A DNA stretch of 64,000 nucleotides. It comes from Spartobacteria bacterium UBA695. GTDB lineage: Bacteria > Verrucomicrobiota > Verrucomicrobiia > Chthoniobacterales > Chthoniobacteraceae. The stretch is taken from assembly GCA_002298145.1 (NCBI GenBank), contig DBMP01000013.1, positions 535,471 to 599,470 on the forward strand, given 5' to 3'. The position numbers and the translations under genes are program-made. The notes beneath the pieces were generated by a model. It was given only the letters and a program-made list of their open reading frames with translations, was not told the DNA's origin and did not search any database. Below are positions 9,262 to 17,828 of this stretch, in pieces (within the stretch, counting starts at the first letter, position 1; the number at the start of each line of letters is the position of its first letter).

Positions 9262-10140
9262 TTACGCGCGGTCGATTGCCTCTGCCAGCGCCTGGACTTC
9301 CGCGAGAAATTGGCGGCCAATGGGCGAGAGGCTCCCGGCCCACACCACGCCCATCGTCACGGGAGGAAACCCATCAAGCGGGATGCGGCGCAGCTGTGGG
9401 TGGCTGCGCATCCCAGGAATCGCGGCGGTCAGCCCGATGCCAAACCCGTTCGCCACGTAGCACTCGATCAAGCTGATGGAGTTGACCTCGATCCCTCCAA
9501 ACCATTCGACGCCGAGCGCCTTGAGGCCGCGCTGGAACTGGACAAACACCGGCTCCGTGGGCGGGAACGTAATGAGCGGCCCCTCGATTTTGTCGCGCCG
9601 CCATAGCTCCTGCGCGTTCGTAAGCGAATGCTTCTTGGGCACCAGTAGGACAAGCGGCAGCTCCAGCAGCGGCTGCGAATGCAATCCGGCGCGCGGCTTT
9701 TTCTCGATGCTGGTGACAGCGAGATCGATCTCCTGCGCTTGCAGAAGGCTCTCGACCTCGGGCTGCGTCGCCTCGTGAATATTGAGCCGGAAGGCGGGGA
9801 ACTTTTCGCGAAGCCGGTGCAATAGCTCGGGAACGTAGTCGTGGAGGACCATCGTGGGCGCGGCGATCCGCAAATGAGGCGTCGCGCTACCGCGAATCTT
9901 CTGCGCGACAGCCCCCATGTTTTCAAAGAACGGCTCCACAAACTGGAACAGCTCCTCCCCGGCTGGGGAAAGCGAAAACGGGCGGCGGTTGAAGAGCTTC
10001 ACGCCCAGGGATTCCTCCAACTTCGCCATCTGCCCGCTGATGGCCGGTTGCTGGATGCCATAGGGGATATTACGCACTGCGGACGCGATGCCGCCGTGCT
10101 TTGCGACGTAATAGAACAACTCCAGGTGGTGAATATTCAT
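9262..10140 (-). CDS. LysR-family transcriptional regulator
   Basis: The 292-residue protein starts MNIHHLELFYYVAKHGGI. It has the winged HTH of LysR proteins in the first 65 residues (AISGQMAKLEESLGVKLFNR), followed by a periplasmic-binding-like effector domain from about residue 90. The start at 10140 puts the HTH at the usual distance; the frame extends eight residues further without support. It is convergent with aas and divergent from the lipoprotein gene starting 88 bases away, so LysR logic makes the lipoprotein or its own promoter a plausible target. The ligand is unknown. Confidence 0.9.
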   Translation of the reverse strand: MNIHHLELFYYVAKHGGIASAVRNIPYGIQQPAISGQMAKLEESLGVKLFNRRPFSLSPAGEELFQFVEPFFENMGAVAQKIRGSATPHLRIAAPTMVLHDYVPELLHRLREKFPAFRLNIHEATQPEVESLLQAQEIDLAVTSIEKKPRAGLHSQPLLELPLVLLVPKKHSLTNAQELWRRDKIEGPLITFPPTEPVFVQFQRGLKALGVEWFGGIEVNSISLIECYVANGFGIGLTAAIPGMRSHPQLRRIPLDGFPPVTMGVVWAGSLSPIGRQFLAEVQALAEAIDRA

Positions 10141-10228
10141 CGGTTCAGTTGATGATGACCGCAATTTTTATCGATTACCAGAAATCCTGCGGGTCATGCC
10201 ATCCTTTGTTAACGGAAAGACTCACCTT

Positions 10229-10945
10229 ATGGACCATTCCTTAATCCCCTTTGCCATCATGACCTCCATCCTCCTATGCGGTTGCGCCCCGCTCTGTTCG
10301 CACAAACGCCCAGCCTCCCTCGGGGATCCCCCTGCAACCGCTCAAATCCCCGTTCGCTCGGGAGACATCATTTTTATTTCCGTTCCCTATTATCTTTTCC
10401 GCAAAGTTTCCACCGCAACCCAGTGCCAGGCCAACCATGTGGGCATCGTCTTCCACGACCCAAAGCGAGGCTGGCTGGTGGCGGAAAGCGCCGTGCCGGT
10501 GAGCCGCTATACCCCGCTGGAGAAATTCATCGCCCGCTCGCGGGGTGGCTGGTGCGAGATCCGGCGGCTCAAGACGGGCCTTACCGACGCGCAGTTGGCA
10601 GCGCTCCGGGCTCAAAGTGACGCGCGGATGGGGGTCGTCTATCATACCGGCTTTCGCTATGAATCGCGGCGGCAGTTCTGTTCCAAGTTCGTCTACGATG
10701 TTTACCAGAGCGCCCTGGGGGTGAAGGTCGGCGAACTCGAAACCTTCTCGCATCTGCTGAATCGCAACCCCGAGGCCGGACTTGGTTTCTGGCGAGTTTG
10801 GTTTTTCGGGCGCGTTCCGTGGAACCGAATCACCGTGACCCCCGCCAGCCAGTTTGAATCCGGCCTTCTTAAAACCGTTTGGCGTTCAGAGGACCGCCGT
10901 TCTTCATCGACAGAAACGATGAAAAAGCCCTCTATTATCAATTAA
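10229..10945 (+). CDS. YiiX/YebB-like NlpC/P60-superfamily lipoprotein, putative cysteine peptidase
   Basis: From the ATG at 10229 the 238-residue protein has a short hydrophobic signal ending in the lipobox LLCGC, so it is probably a lipid-anchored envelope protein. The longer ATG at 10196 would give an atypically long signal. The core has SGDIIF near residue 45, NHVGIVF (catalytic His region) and RQFCSKFVYDVY (catalytic Cys region), in the order of the permuted YiiX/YebB papain-like family, whose members cleave or bind cell-wall peptides or acyl groups. The substrate is unknown. It is divergently arranged with the LysR gene. Confidence 0.78.
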   Translation: MDHSLIPFAIMTSILLCGCAPLCSHKRPASLGDPPATAQIPVRSGDIIFISVPYYLFRKVSTATQCQANHVGIVFHDPKRGWLVAESAVPVSRYTPLEKFIARSRGGWCEIRRLKTGLTDAQLAALRAQSDARMGVVYHTGFRYESRRQFCSKFVYDVYQSALGVKVGELETFSHLLNRNPEAGLGFWRVWFFGRVPWNRITVTPASQFESGLLKTVWRSEDRRSSSTETMKKPSIIN

Positions 10946-11013
10946 CGGATTCTTAACGAGTTGTGGCATGATTGCAGCCAAGCTTACTCCTCTCCCCTCC
11001 CATCCTAATAACT

Positions 11014-14000
11014 ATGGAAGCCATTGTGATTATTCTGCTGTTGGCGTTTATTGTTCTTCTCGTGCTGCCGTTTGTCGCTGTGTTAAAAGCGAGCTCGGCG
11101 CAAACTCGGGCGGAGGCTTTGGCGGCCCAGATCACGACCTTGGAGATCGAGATGCGGCGGGTGCGGCAATCCGCTGAAGCGGACAGTGCGCGCATCCAGG
11201 AATTGTCCCGCCAAATCGCCGAGCTTCAGCGGGAACGGCAACCCGCCAAACGCGCGGAGCCGCCGGAGACTAATGCCGAAGAACCTGCCACCGGGGTGGT
11301 TGAGCCGCCCGTTCCCGCGCCCGCGCCAGCGGTGGTACAGCCCCAGCCAGAGCCCGCCGAAACCTTTGTTCCGGAATCAAGTGAACCCCGTATCCCGGAC
11401 CTTCCGGCGGCGGTTCCGACTCCCGCTGTACCGCCTCCATTGCCAAGGATCGAAAAAGCCCCGCAACCAGCGCCCCTTCCACGTCATCCGCAATCCCATT
11501 CCGAACCGGCCCAAAAGCCCCCCGCACCCGCATCGCCCGGCATCAACCTGGAGCAGTTCATGGGGGCCAGACTCTTCGCCTGGGTCGGTGGGTTGGCTTT
11601 GTTCTTTGGCATCGCATTCTTCATCAAGTATTCGTTTGAGCAGAACCTGATCCCGCCACAGGTACGCGCGGCATTTGGCTTCCTCGCGGGCATTGGCCTC
11701 TTGATTGGCGGTCTCGTCATGAAGCGCAAGGAAACTGCCGTGACCGCGCAGACCCTTTGCTCCACGGGCGTGCTGGTGCTTTATGGCGTGACGTTTGCCT
11801 GCAAGGCGCTCTATCACTTCCAGTATTTTGGAACGGGGCCGACCTTCCTCTTAATGACCTTGATCACCACCGTGGCGTTCCTGCTTTCGGTGAGGCTTAA
11901 TGCCATGGTGGTCGCGGTTCTCGGCATTGCGGGAGGCTTCCTGACCCCCGTTCTGCTTTCGACCGGCCAGGATGCGCCGCTCGGTTTGTTTGGCTATATC
12001 GCGCTGCTCGACATCGGCTTGCTCGCGGTTTCGCTGCGGCAGCGGTGGGCGACGCTGCCCGTTTTGGGTTCTGTCGGGACCGTGCTGATGCAGGTGGGCT
12101 GGATGGCTAGGTTCTTTGTCTCGGGTCACTATTCAACGGACAACAAAGTGCTAATTCCGATGGCCGTGTTCCTCGGTTTCCAGGTGCTCTTTCTTGCGGC
12201 CGCCGCGTGGGGGCAACGGCTCGACCGGCTCAACCGCTCCCTTTTGTTTGGAGCCGTGTTTCTTGGCACGGTAGCGATGTTGGCCGCCTTCTTCTTTCTC
12301 GGCTTTGCGCCGCTGGGGCAGCGTCCGGCGTTGTTGTTTGGCTATCTGCTGCTTGCGGACGTTGGGTTGCTGGCCTTGGCTTTCCTGGATGAGGCGCTGG
12401 CCAAGGTGGGAGTCGCCGCTCAATGGGCTGTTTTCGTTCTTTTGGCGTGGTGGACGCACCTCTACTTCGGCCCGGATTATCTCCGCCCGGCCCTCGCGGC
12501 CTATCTCGTGTTTGCATTGCTCCATGTGGCGTTGCCGGTGGTTCTGCGCCGCCGCGCCGTGGCCACGCAAGCGTGGTGGCTCTATGCGATTCCCGGGCTC
12601 GCGCTACCGTTTTATTTCGGCACCTTCGCCGCCTTTTCCGGCAGCCCGGTGTGGTTCTTCGGGGCGTTCTTCCTGGTTAGCCTGGGAATTCTTTGCACCG
12701 CGTTGGTGGATCGCGAATCCGCCTCCACCCACGCCGCGTCAGGACTCGCTGCCTTCTTTTTGCTGGCGCTCTGGACCAGCAACCAATTAACGCAGGCGCA
12801 TCTGCATGCAGCCCTAGCGTTCTTTTTCCTCTTTGCCCTTTTTCATTCCATCGCTCCGCTGGTCATGCGCCGCTTGCGTGGCACGCCCATTCCGTGGTGG
12901 TGCAGCTCCGTTCCGGCGCTGGCATTGGTGCTGATTCTAATTCCGCTCTTTAAGCTGAGCTCGCTGTCCCTCTTGATTTGGCCGCTTGTGCTGGTGATCG
13001 ACATTCTGGCCGTTGTTTTGGCGGTCATCACTGCCGCGCTAATGCCGATTCTCATTGTCCTGGGGCTCACGCTCCTAGCGATGGGCGCGTGGATATTCCG
13101 TATCCCCAGCCAGCTGACTGGCCTGCCCATGACGTTGTGGATGCTGGGCGGTTTCACGCTCTTCTTTATCGCCGCCGCGGTCTGGGCTTCTCGCAAGCTG
13201 CTGGCAAGATCGGCAGACTTGGCGGCAAAGACCGCCCCGAGCTTGTTTGGCGATTTCGGCAATCCCGCGAACCTCGCTGTGCAGATCCCGGCGCTCTCCG
13301 CCACGATGCCGTTCCTGCTGCTCATCATGCTCACGCTGCGGCTGCCGGTGGCGAATCCTTCGCCGGTATTCGGGCTGGCGCTGTTGCTCGTCGTGTTACT
13401 GCTCGGGCTTGCCAAGATGATGGCCTTGGAGGCGTTGCCAGCCATCGGGCTAGCGTGTGTCGTCGCGCTGCAACAAACCTGGCAGCTCGGCCATTTCAAT
13501 CCCGACCAAGCCGCTCTGCCGCTGGCCTGGCACCTCCTATTCTACGGGGTGTTCACGATTTTCCCGTTCCTGTTTCATCGGCAGTTTGCCAAAAGCGCTC
13601 TGCCCTGGGCCGCTGCCGCGCTCGCCGGGCCCGCGCATTTTTATCTGCTGCACCATCTGGTCAGCGCGGCCTATCCAAGCCTGCGGGGCCTAATGGGCTT
13701 GTTGCCCGCTGCGTTCTCCCTTCCCGCATTGTTGGGCGTTGTGGCCCTTCTGAAAAACACTCCCTCAGACAGCCCCGCACGCAATACGCAACTAGCTTGG
13801 TTCGGCGGCGTCGCGCTCTTTTTCATTACGCTCATTTTCCCCATCCAGTTTGACCGCCAATGGATCACCCTCGGCTGGGCGCTGGAAGGGGCTGCGCTCT
13901 GTTGGCTTTTCCATCGCGTGCCGCACCCCGGGCTGCGCCTCACCGGCGTCGGCCTCCTGGTTGTGGCGTTCGCACGGCTTGCGCTCAATCCCGCCGTGCT

Positions 14001-14508
14001 CAGCTACCATGCGCGTTCGGCGATGCCCATCCTCAACTGGTATCTATACGCCTACGGCATCACTGTCGTCTGCCTGTTCGCCGCCGCCCGGCTGCTCGCT
14101 CCGCCGCGAAATCAAATCGGGGGAATCAGCGTCCCGCCGCTGCTCTGCGCCCTCGGTACCGTGCTTGGATTCCTGCTCGTGAACATTGAGATCGCCGACT
14201 TCTTTAGCCAACCCGGCGTCTCCGTGCTCACGTTCCAATTCTCCGGCGACTTCGCGCGCGATATGAGCTACAGCATCGCGTGGGCGCTGTTTGCGCTCTT
14301 TTTGCTCGTCGTCGGAATCGCAAAACGGCTCGCGCCCGTTCGCTATGCGAGCATTGCCCTTCTCGCTGTCACGTTGTTGAAACTTTTCCTCCACGACCTC
14401 TCACAACTTGAGCAGCTCTATCGCATCGTCGCGTTCGTCGTGGTTGCCGCGATCGCCATGCTCGCGTCCTTCCTCTATCAGCGTTTCCTGGGAACCCCAA
14501 CGAAATGA
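11014..14508 (+). CDS. DUF2339 family giant membrane protein
   Basis: This is a 1164-residue protein. An N-terminal transmembrane helix (residues 3-25) is followed by a coiled coil (about 30-75), a Pro/Ala/Glu-rich linker (about 80-180) and then some 30 hydrophobic segments to the C terminus. The block QFMGARLFAWVGGLALFFGIAFF marks the start of the DUF2339 region. The ATG at 11014 is preferred because the first helix follows directly; an in-frame ATG at 10972 is possible. No catalytic motif is recognised. The stop overlaps the next ATG by 4 bases, and the partner is a DUF3999 protein, a pairing seen in other diderm bacteria. Function unknown, presumably cell-envelope related. Confidence 0.85.
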   Translation: MEAIVIILLLAFIVLLVLPFVAVLKASSAQTRAEALAAQITTLEIEMRRVRQSAEADSARIQELSRQIAELQRERQPAKRAEPPETNAEEPATGVVEPPVPAPAPAVVQPQPEPAETFVPESSEPRIPDLPAAVPTPAVPPPLPRIEKAPQPAPLPRHPQSHSEPAQKPPAPASPGINLEQFMGARLFAWVGGLALFFGIAFFIKYSFEQNLIPPQVRAAFGFLAGIGLLIGGLVMKRKETAVTAQTLCSTGVLVLYGVTFACKALYHFQYFGTGPTFLLMTLITTVAFLLSVRLNAMVVAVLGIAGGFLTPVLLSTGQDAPLGLFGYIALLDIGLLAVSLRQRWATLPVLGSVGTVLMQVGWMARFFVSGHYSTDNKVLIPMAVFLGFQVLFLAAAAWGQRLDRLNRSLLFGAVFLGTVAMLAAFFFLGFAPLGQRPALLFGYLLLADVGLLALAFLDEALAKVGVAAQWAVFVLLAWWTHLYFGPDYLRPALAAYLVFALLHVALPVVLRRRAVATQAWWLYAIPGLALPFYFGTFAAFSGSPVWFFGAFFLVSLGILCTALVDRESASTHAASGLAAFFLLALWTSNQLTQAHLHAALAFFFLFALFHSIAPLVMRRLRGTPIPWWCSSVPALALVLILIPLFKLSSLSLLIWPLVLVIDILAVVLAVITAALMPILIVLGLTLLAMGAWIFRIPSQLTGLPMTLWMLGGFTLFFIAAAVWASRKLLARSADLAAKTAPSLFGDFGNPANLAVQIPALSATMPFLLLIMLTLRLPVANPSPVFGLALLLVVLLLGLAKMMALEALPAIGLACVVALQQTWQLGHFNPDQAALPLAWHLLFYGVFTIFPFLFHRQFAKSALPWAAAALAGPAHFYLLHHLVSAAYPSLRGLMGLLPAAFSLPALLGVVALLKNTPSDSPARNTQLAWFGGVALFFITLIFPIQFDRQWITLGWALEGAALCWLFHRVPHPGLRLTGVGLLVVAFARLALNPAVLSYHARSAMPILNWYLYAYGITVVCLFAAARLLAPPRNQIGGISVPPLLCALGTVLGFLLVNIEIADFFSQPGVSVLTFQFSGDFARDMSYSIAWALFALFLLVVGIAKRLAPVRYASIALLAVTLLKLFLHDLSQLEQLYRIVAFVVVAAIAMLASFLYQRFLGTPTK

Positions 14509-16511
14509 AACCGATCTCATTCTATAAGCTTTCACTAGTCTTTGCCGCCCTCTCGTGCCTCGCCACATCGCTCCACGCCCTTTCGCCTAGCGCATGGCGT
14601 CACCGGCAAGCGCTTGACGTTCCCGCTGGCGGCTTTGTTCGCACCGAGTTGCCGCCGGAGACGCTTGACGCCGCGCGCAGCGGCCTGGAAGACCTGCGTC
14701 TGCTGGATGCGGCGGGCAACGAAGTTCCCTATCTCGTCGAACGCCCCGAGCCTCGCTCCGGTTCAAGCGTCATTCCAAAAAACTTCCGCTACACCGCCGA
14801 TCCGGAGAGCCAAACAACCACCCTCTTCATCGAGACCGGAGTGGCCGAGCCCCTGGTGGGCGTGAGCCTCGAAACGCCCGCGTCCAGTTTTCTCAAGCCG
14901 GTGCGCGTGGAGGGCTCGAACGACGGGCAGATCTGGCAGGAGCTTGCGGCGGATCAACCGATCTTTCGGCAGCCGGGCGGCGCGGAAAATCGGCGCATCA
15001 CTTTGCCCCAGGCGGGGTATTCCTTCCTGCGCCTCACGCTCGACGACCGCCGTTCGGCACCCGTGCCCTTCACCGGGGCGCGGCTTCACATGCCTGGCGC
15101 GTCCGCTCCCTCGCAGCCCCTGCCGGTTACGATCAAGTCGCGCGATGAAAATCCCGGTGTCACGCGGCTGGCCCTCGATTTCGGCGCAGCCAATCTTCCC
15201 GTTGCCTCTGTGCGGATCGAGACCTCCGAACCGCTCTTTACGCGCGATGTCACCTTTGCCGTGCCCGAAGTCAGTGGTGAAGGCATCTGCGAGCGAACCC
15301 TTGGCCATGCGGTGATTTACCGTGTTGGCGTTGAGGGGAAGAGCGAAGCGCGCCTCGACCTTCCCATCGAAAAGCAAATCCGCAGCCGGGAGTTGATCCT
15401 CCTCATCCGCAACGAAGACAGCCCGCCCCTGGTCATCACGGGCGTCAGCGGCGAACGGCGGCTTACGCGGCTGGTCTTCTTCGCCCGCGAACCAGGTCGC
15501 TATACCGTGCTGACCGGTAATGGGCAATGCCCCGCGCCACGCTACGATCTCGCCGCGCTCGGCCCCCAGTTGCGGAAGAAGACGGAAACATATCCAGTAC
15601 CGCAACCGAAGCTATCGCCCTTTGTCGACAATCCCGATTACCAAACGCCCGAAGCCCTGGGTTCGCTGGCTCCGGCGGGCGCGCCGCTGGATGTAACCGG
15701 TTGGAAATTTCGCAAGCTAGTGCAACTTTCCACCGCCGGAGTCCAGCAACTGGAACTCGATCCGGAGACCCTCGCGCATGCCGCCCGGGATTTCAGCGAT
15801 TTGCGGCTGGTGCGCGACGGGCAGCAGCTTCCCTTTCTGCTTGAGCATCCGTCGATCGCGCGCACCGTCGCCCTCAACGCAGCCAGCGTCGTCGTCCCCA
15901 AAAGCCCGGCGCTTTCGCGCTGGTCGATCAAGTTGCCCCAGGCCGGGCTCCCGATCACTCAATTGGGCTGCGTCTCGCCCTCGCCACTTTTCCTGCGAGA
16001 GATGCGGCTGTGGGAAGAACAGACCGGCTCTCGCGGCGAAAAATACCCGCGCGAACTGGGCCGCGCGGCTTGGCGGCAAACGCCGGGGATCCCTTCGCGC
16101 GAACTGACTATCGCGCTTGCCCAACCTCCGCAGACCGACACCCTGTTTCTGGACACCGACAACGCAGACAACCCCGCCATCGAGTTGCGCGAGTTCCATC
16201 TTTCCTATCCCGTTACACGCGTGGTCTTCAAAGCCGCGCCCGGGGTGGCTCAACCGCTTTGGCTCTATTACGGCAACCGCACAGCAGGCACACCAAGCTA
16301 CGATTTGGCGTTGGTCTCCGGCCAAATCCTTCGCGCGGAGAAATCCCGAGCCAGCGCCGGAGCCGAAGAGGCAACCCACGCGAAGCGTCCCGCGGGCGAA
16401 GAAACTGCGGAGACAGGAGGCATCCTCTTCTGGTGTGTACTCGCAGGGGTTGTCGTGGCCCTGCTAGCTATCGTCTCGCGCCTCCTGCCCAAGGGGGACC
16501 ACGAGGCTTAA
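14505..16511 (+). CDS. DUF3999 family envelope protein, partner of DUF2339
   Basis: The 668-residue protein has a cleavable signal peptide (hydrophobic residues 8-25, ending LHALS). A large extracytoplasmic region follows, containing two copies of a motif type (WRHRQALDVP near the start and WKFRKLVQLS near residue 400), suggesting duplicated beta-rich domains. The C terminus has one transmembrane helix (about residues 640-660) and a short basic tail. The YYGNRTAGTPSYDLALV region is typical of DUF3999. ATGA overlap with the DUF2339 gene implies translational coupling. The predicted topology is periplasmic with an inner-membrane C-terminal anchor. No biochemical function is assigned. Confidence 0.82.
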   Translation: MKPISFYKLSLVFAALSCLATSLHALSPSAWRHRQALDVPAGGFVRTELPPETLDAARSGLEDLRLLDAAGNEVPYLVERPEPRSGSSVIPKNFRYTADPESQTTTLFIETGVAEPLVGVSLETPASSFLKPVRVEGSNDGQIWQELAADQPIFRQPGGAENRRITLPQAGYSFLRLTLDDRRSAPVPFTGARLHMPGASAPSQPLPVTIKSRDENPGVTRLALDFGAANLPVASVRIETSEPLFTRDVTFAVPEVSGEGICERTLGHAVIYRVGVEGKSEARLDLPIEKQIRSRELILLIRNEDSPPLVITGVSGERRLTRLVFFAREPGRYTVLTGNGQCPAPRYDLAALGPQLRKKTETYPVPQPKLSPFVDNPDYQTPEALGSLAPAGAPLDVTGWKFRKLVQLSTAGVQQLELDPETLAHAARDFSDLRLVRDGQQLPFLLEHPSIARTVALNAASVVVPKSPALSRWSIKLPQAGLPITQLGCVSPSPLFLREMRLWEEQTGSRGEKYPRELGRAAWRQTPGIPSRELTIALAQPPQTDTLFLDTDNADNPAIELREFHLSYPVTRVVFKAAPGVAQPLWLYYGNRTAGTPSYDLALVSGQILRAEKSRASAGAEEATHAKRPAGEETAETGGILFWCVLAGVVVALLAIVSRLLPKGDHEA

Positions 16512-16592
16512 AAAAGCGGAGGCGAACCTCGCTAACGGAGGCGTCCCTTTGCGGGCCTATTCCCCGCGCATGAAATTTCCCTTGCAAGGCCA

Positions 16593-16618
16593 TATACTTC
16601 GTGTAAGAGTGACACGAA
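16593..16618 (+). promoter_or_regulatory. Candidate NrtR operator and -10 element upstream of pncB
   Basis: A perfect inverted repeat, TTCGTGT-N7-ACACGAA, spans 16598-16618, 19 bases before the pncB start. It contains the GT-N7-AC core described for NrtR-type operators. A good -10 box, TATACT, lies at 16593-16598, so the palindrome covers the expected transcription start, as expected for repression. No strong -35 is visible at optimal spacing. The cognate repressor gene (nrtR) is third in the operon that follows, which strongly suggests autoregulation of NAD salvage. The assignment is inferred from sequence and context. Confidence 0.75.
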
Positions 16619-16636
16619 CAAATCCAATCCACGGAC

Positions 16637-17827
16637 ATGGCTCACACACCGATCATCAAAGACCTTTGCGACACCGACCTTTACAAATTCTCGATGGGGC
16701 AGGTCGCCTTCCACCAGTTTCCTGACGTTCAGGCGGTTTACCGCTACACGAACCGCGCGAAGGAAAAGGGATACCGTCCCGGATTCGCGGCGGAGGTCAG
16801 GGAGCAGGTCGAGCTGATGGCCGGATTGCGCCTGAGCGAGGAGATGTTCGAGTTCTTTCGCCTACGCTGCCCCTGGATCAAGCTGACTTACCTCCAATGG
16901 CTGCGCCAATACCGGTTCAATCCCGAGCAGGTTTTGCTCTCGCAGGAAGGGGGAGAACTCCAAGTGGAAGTGCGCGGTCCGTGGTTCGAGACAATCTACT
17001 GGGAAGTGCCGCTGCTGTGCATCATCTCGGAACTCAGCCGCAAGAACCCCGCCACTGAGGCGATGATTCCGAGGTCGGCGGATTGGGCGGAGCGCATCAC
17101 AGCCAAGGCCAAGGCGATGGCGAAGGGCGAAATTCACTGGATTGATTTTGGAACACGCCGCCGGTTCGACTTCGATACGCAGAACGAAGTGTGCAAGCGG
17201 ATGAAGCCATTTGCCCCGTATTTTCGCGGCACCAGCAATCCCTATTTGGCCATGCGCCACGGCATCAATGTGTTTGGTACCTATGCCCACGAGCTGGTCA
17301 TGGCGATGCAGGCCATCTATGGGCTCCAACGCAGCAATGAGCGGGCGATGGAACACTGGGTCCGCGAATATCGGGGCGACTTGGGCATCGCGCTAACAGA
17401 CACCCTGACCACGGATGTCTTTCTGCGGAGCTTCGACCGATTCTACGCCAAGCTCTTCGACGGCATCCGCCAGGATTCGGGCTGCCCGTTTGCCGTCGGC
17501 GAAAAATACATTGCTCACTACGAAAAGCTGGGCATCGATCCTCGGAGCAAGGTTATTGTTTTCTCGGATAGCCTCGACACCCAAAAGGCGATCGCCCTGG
17601 CCCAGTGTTTCAAGGGACGCATCAAGACCACCATGGGGATTGGCACCCACCTCACCAACGATGTCGGGCACCCCGCGCCCAACCACGTCATCAAGCTCGT
17701 CGCGCTGGATTGCGGCAACGGCCCCGTCTCCCTCTTGAAGCTTTCGGACGATACCGGCAAGGTCACCGGGAACGAGGGCTTGGTGGCCGACGCGATACGT
17801 ACCCTCAATATTCAACCCGCTGCATAA
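16637..17827 (+). CDS. pncB: Nicotinate phosphoribosyltransferase
   Basis: This 396-residue enzyme of the Preiss-Handler pathway makes nicotinate mononucleotide from nicotinate and PRPP, using ATP. Diagnostic pieces are CDTDLYKFSMGQ at the N terminus, FGTRRRFDFDTQ, GTSNPYLAMRHGI with GTYAHE (region of the phosphorylated His), and RQDSGCPF. Length matches bacterial PncB. It is the first gene after the NrtR-type operator. nadE begins one base after its stop, followed by nrtR and pncA, so three salvage steps and their regulator form one unit. Confidence 0.96.
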   Translation: MAHTPIIKDLCDTDLYKFSMGQVAFHQFPDVQAVYRYTNRAKEKGYRPGFAAEVREQVELMAGLRLSEEMFEFFRLRCPWIKLTYLQWLRQYRFNPEQVLLSQEGGELQVEVRGPWFETIYWEVPLLCIISELSRKNPATEAMIPRSADWAERITAKAKAMAKGEIHWIDFGTRRRFDFDTQNEVCKRMKPFAPYFRGTSNPYLAMRHGINVFGTYAHELVMAMQAIYGLQRSNERAMEHWVREYRGDLGIALTDTLTTDVFLRSFDRFYAKLFDGIRQDSGCPFAVGEKYIAHYEKLGIDPRSKVIVFSDSLDTQKAIALAQCFKGRIKTTMGIGTHLTNDVGHPAPNHVIKLVALDCGNGPVSLLKLSDDTGKVTGNEGLVADAIRTLNIQPAA

Positions 17828-17828
17828 C

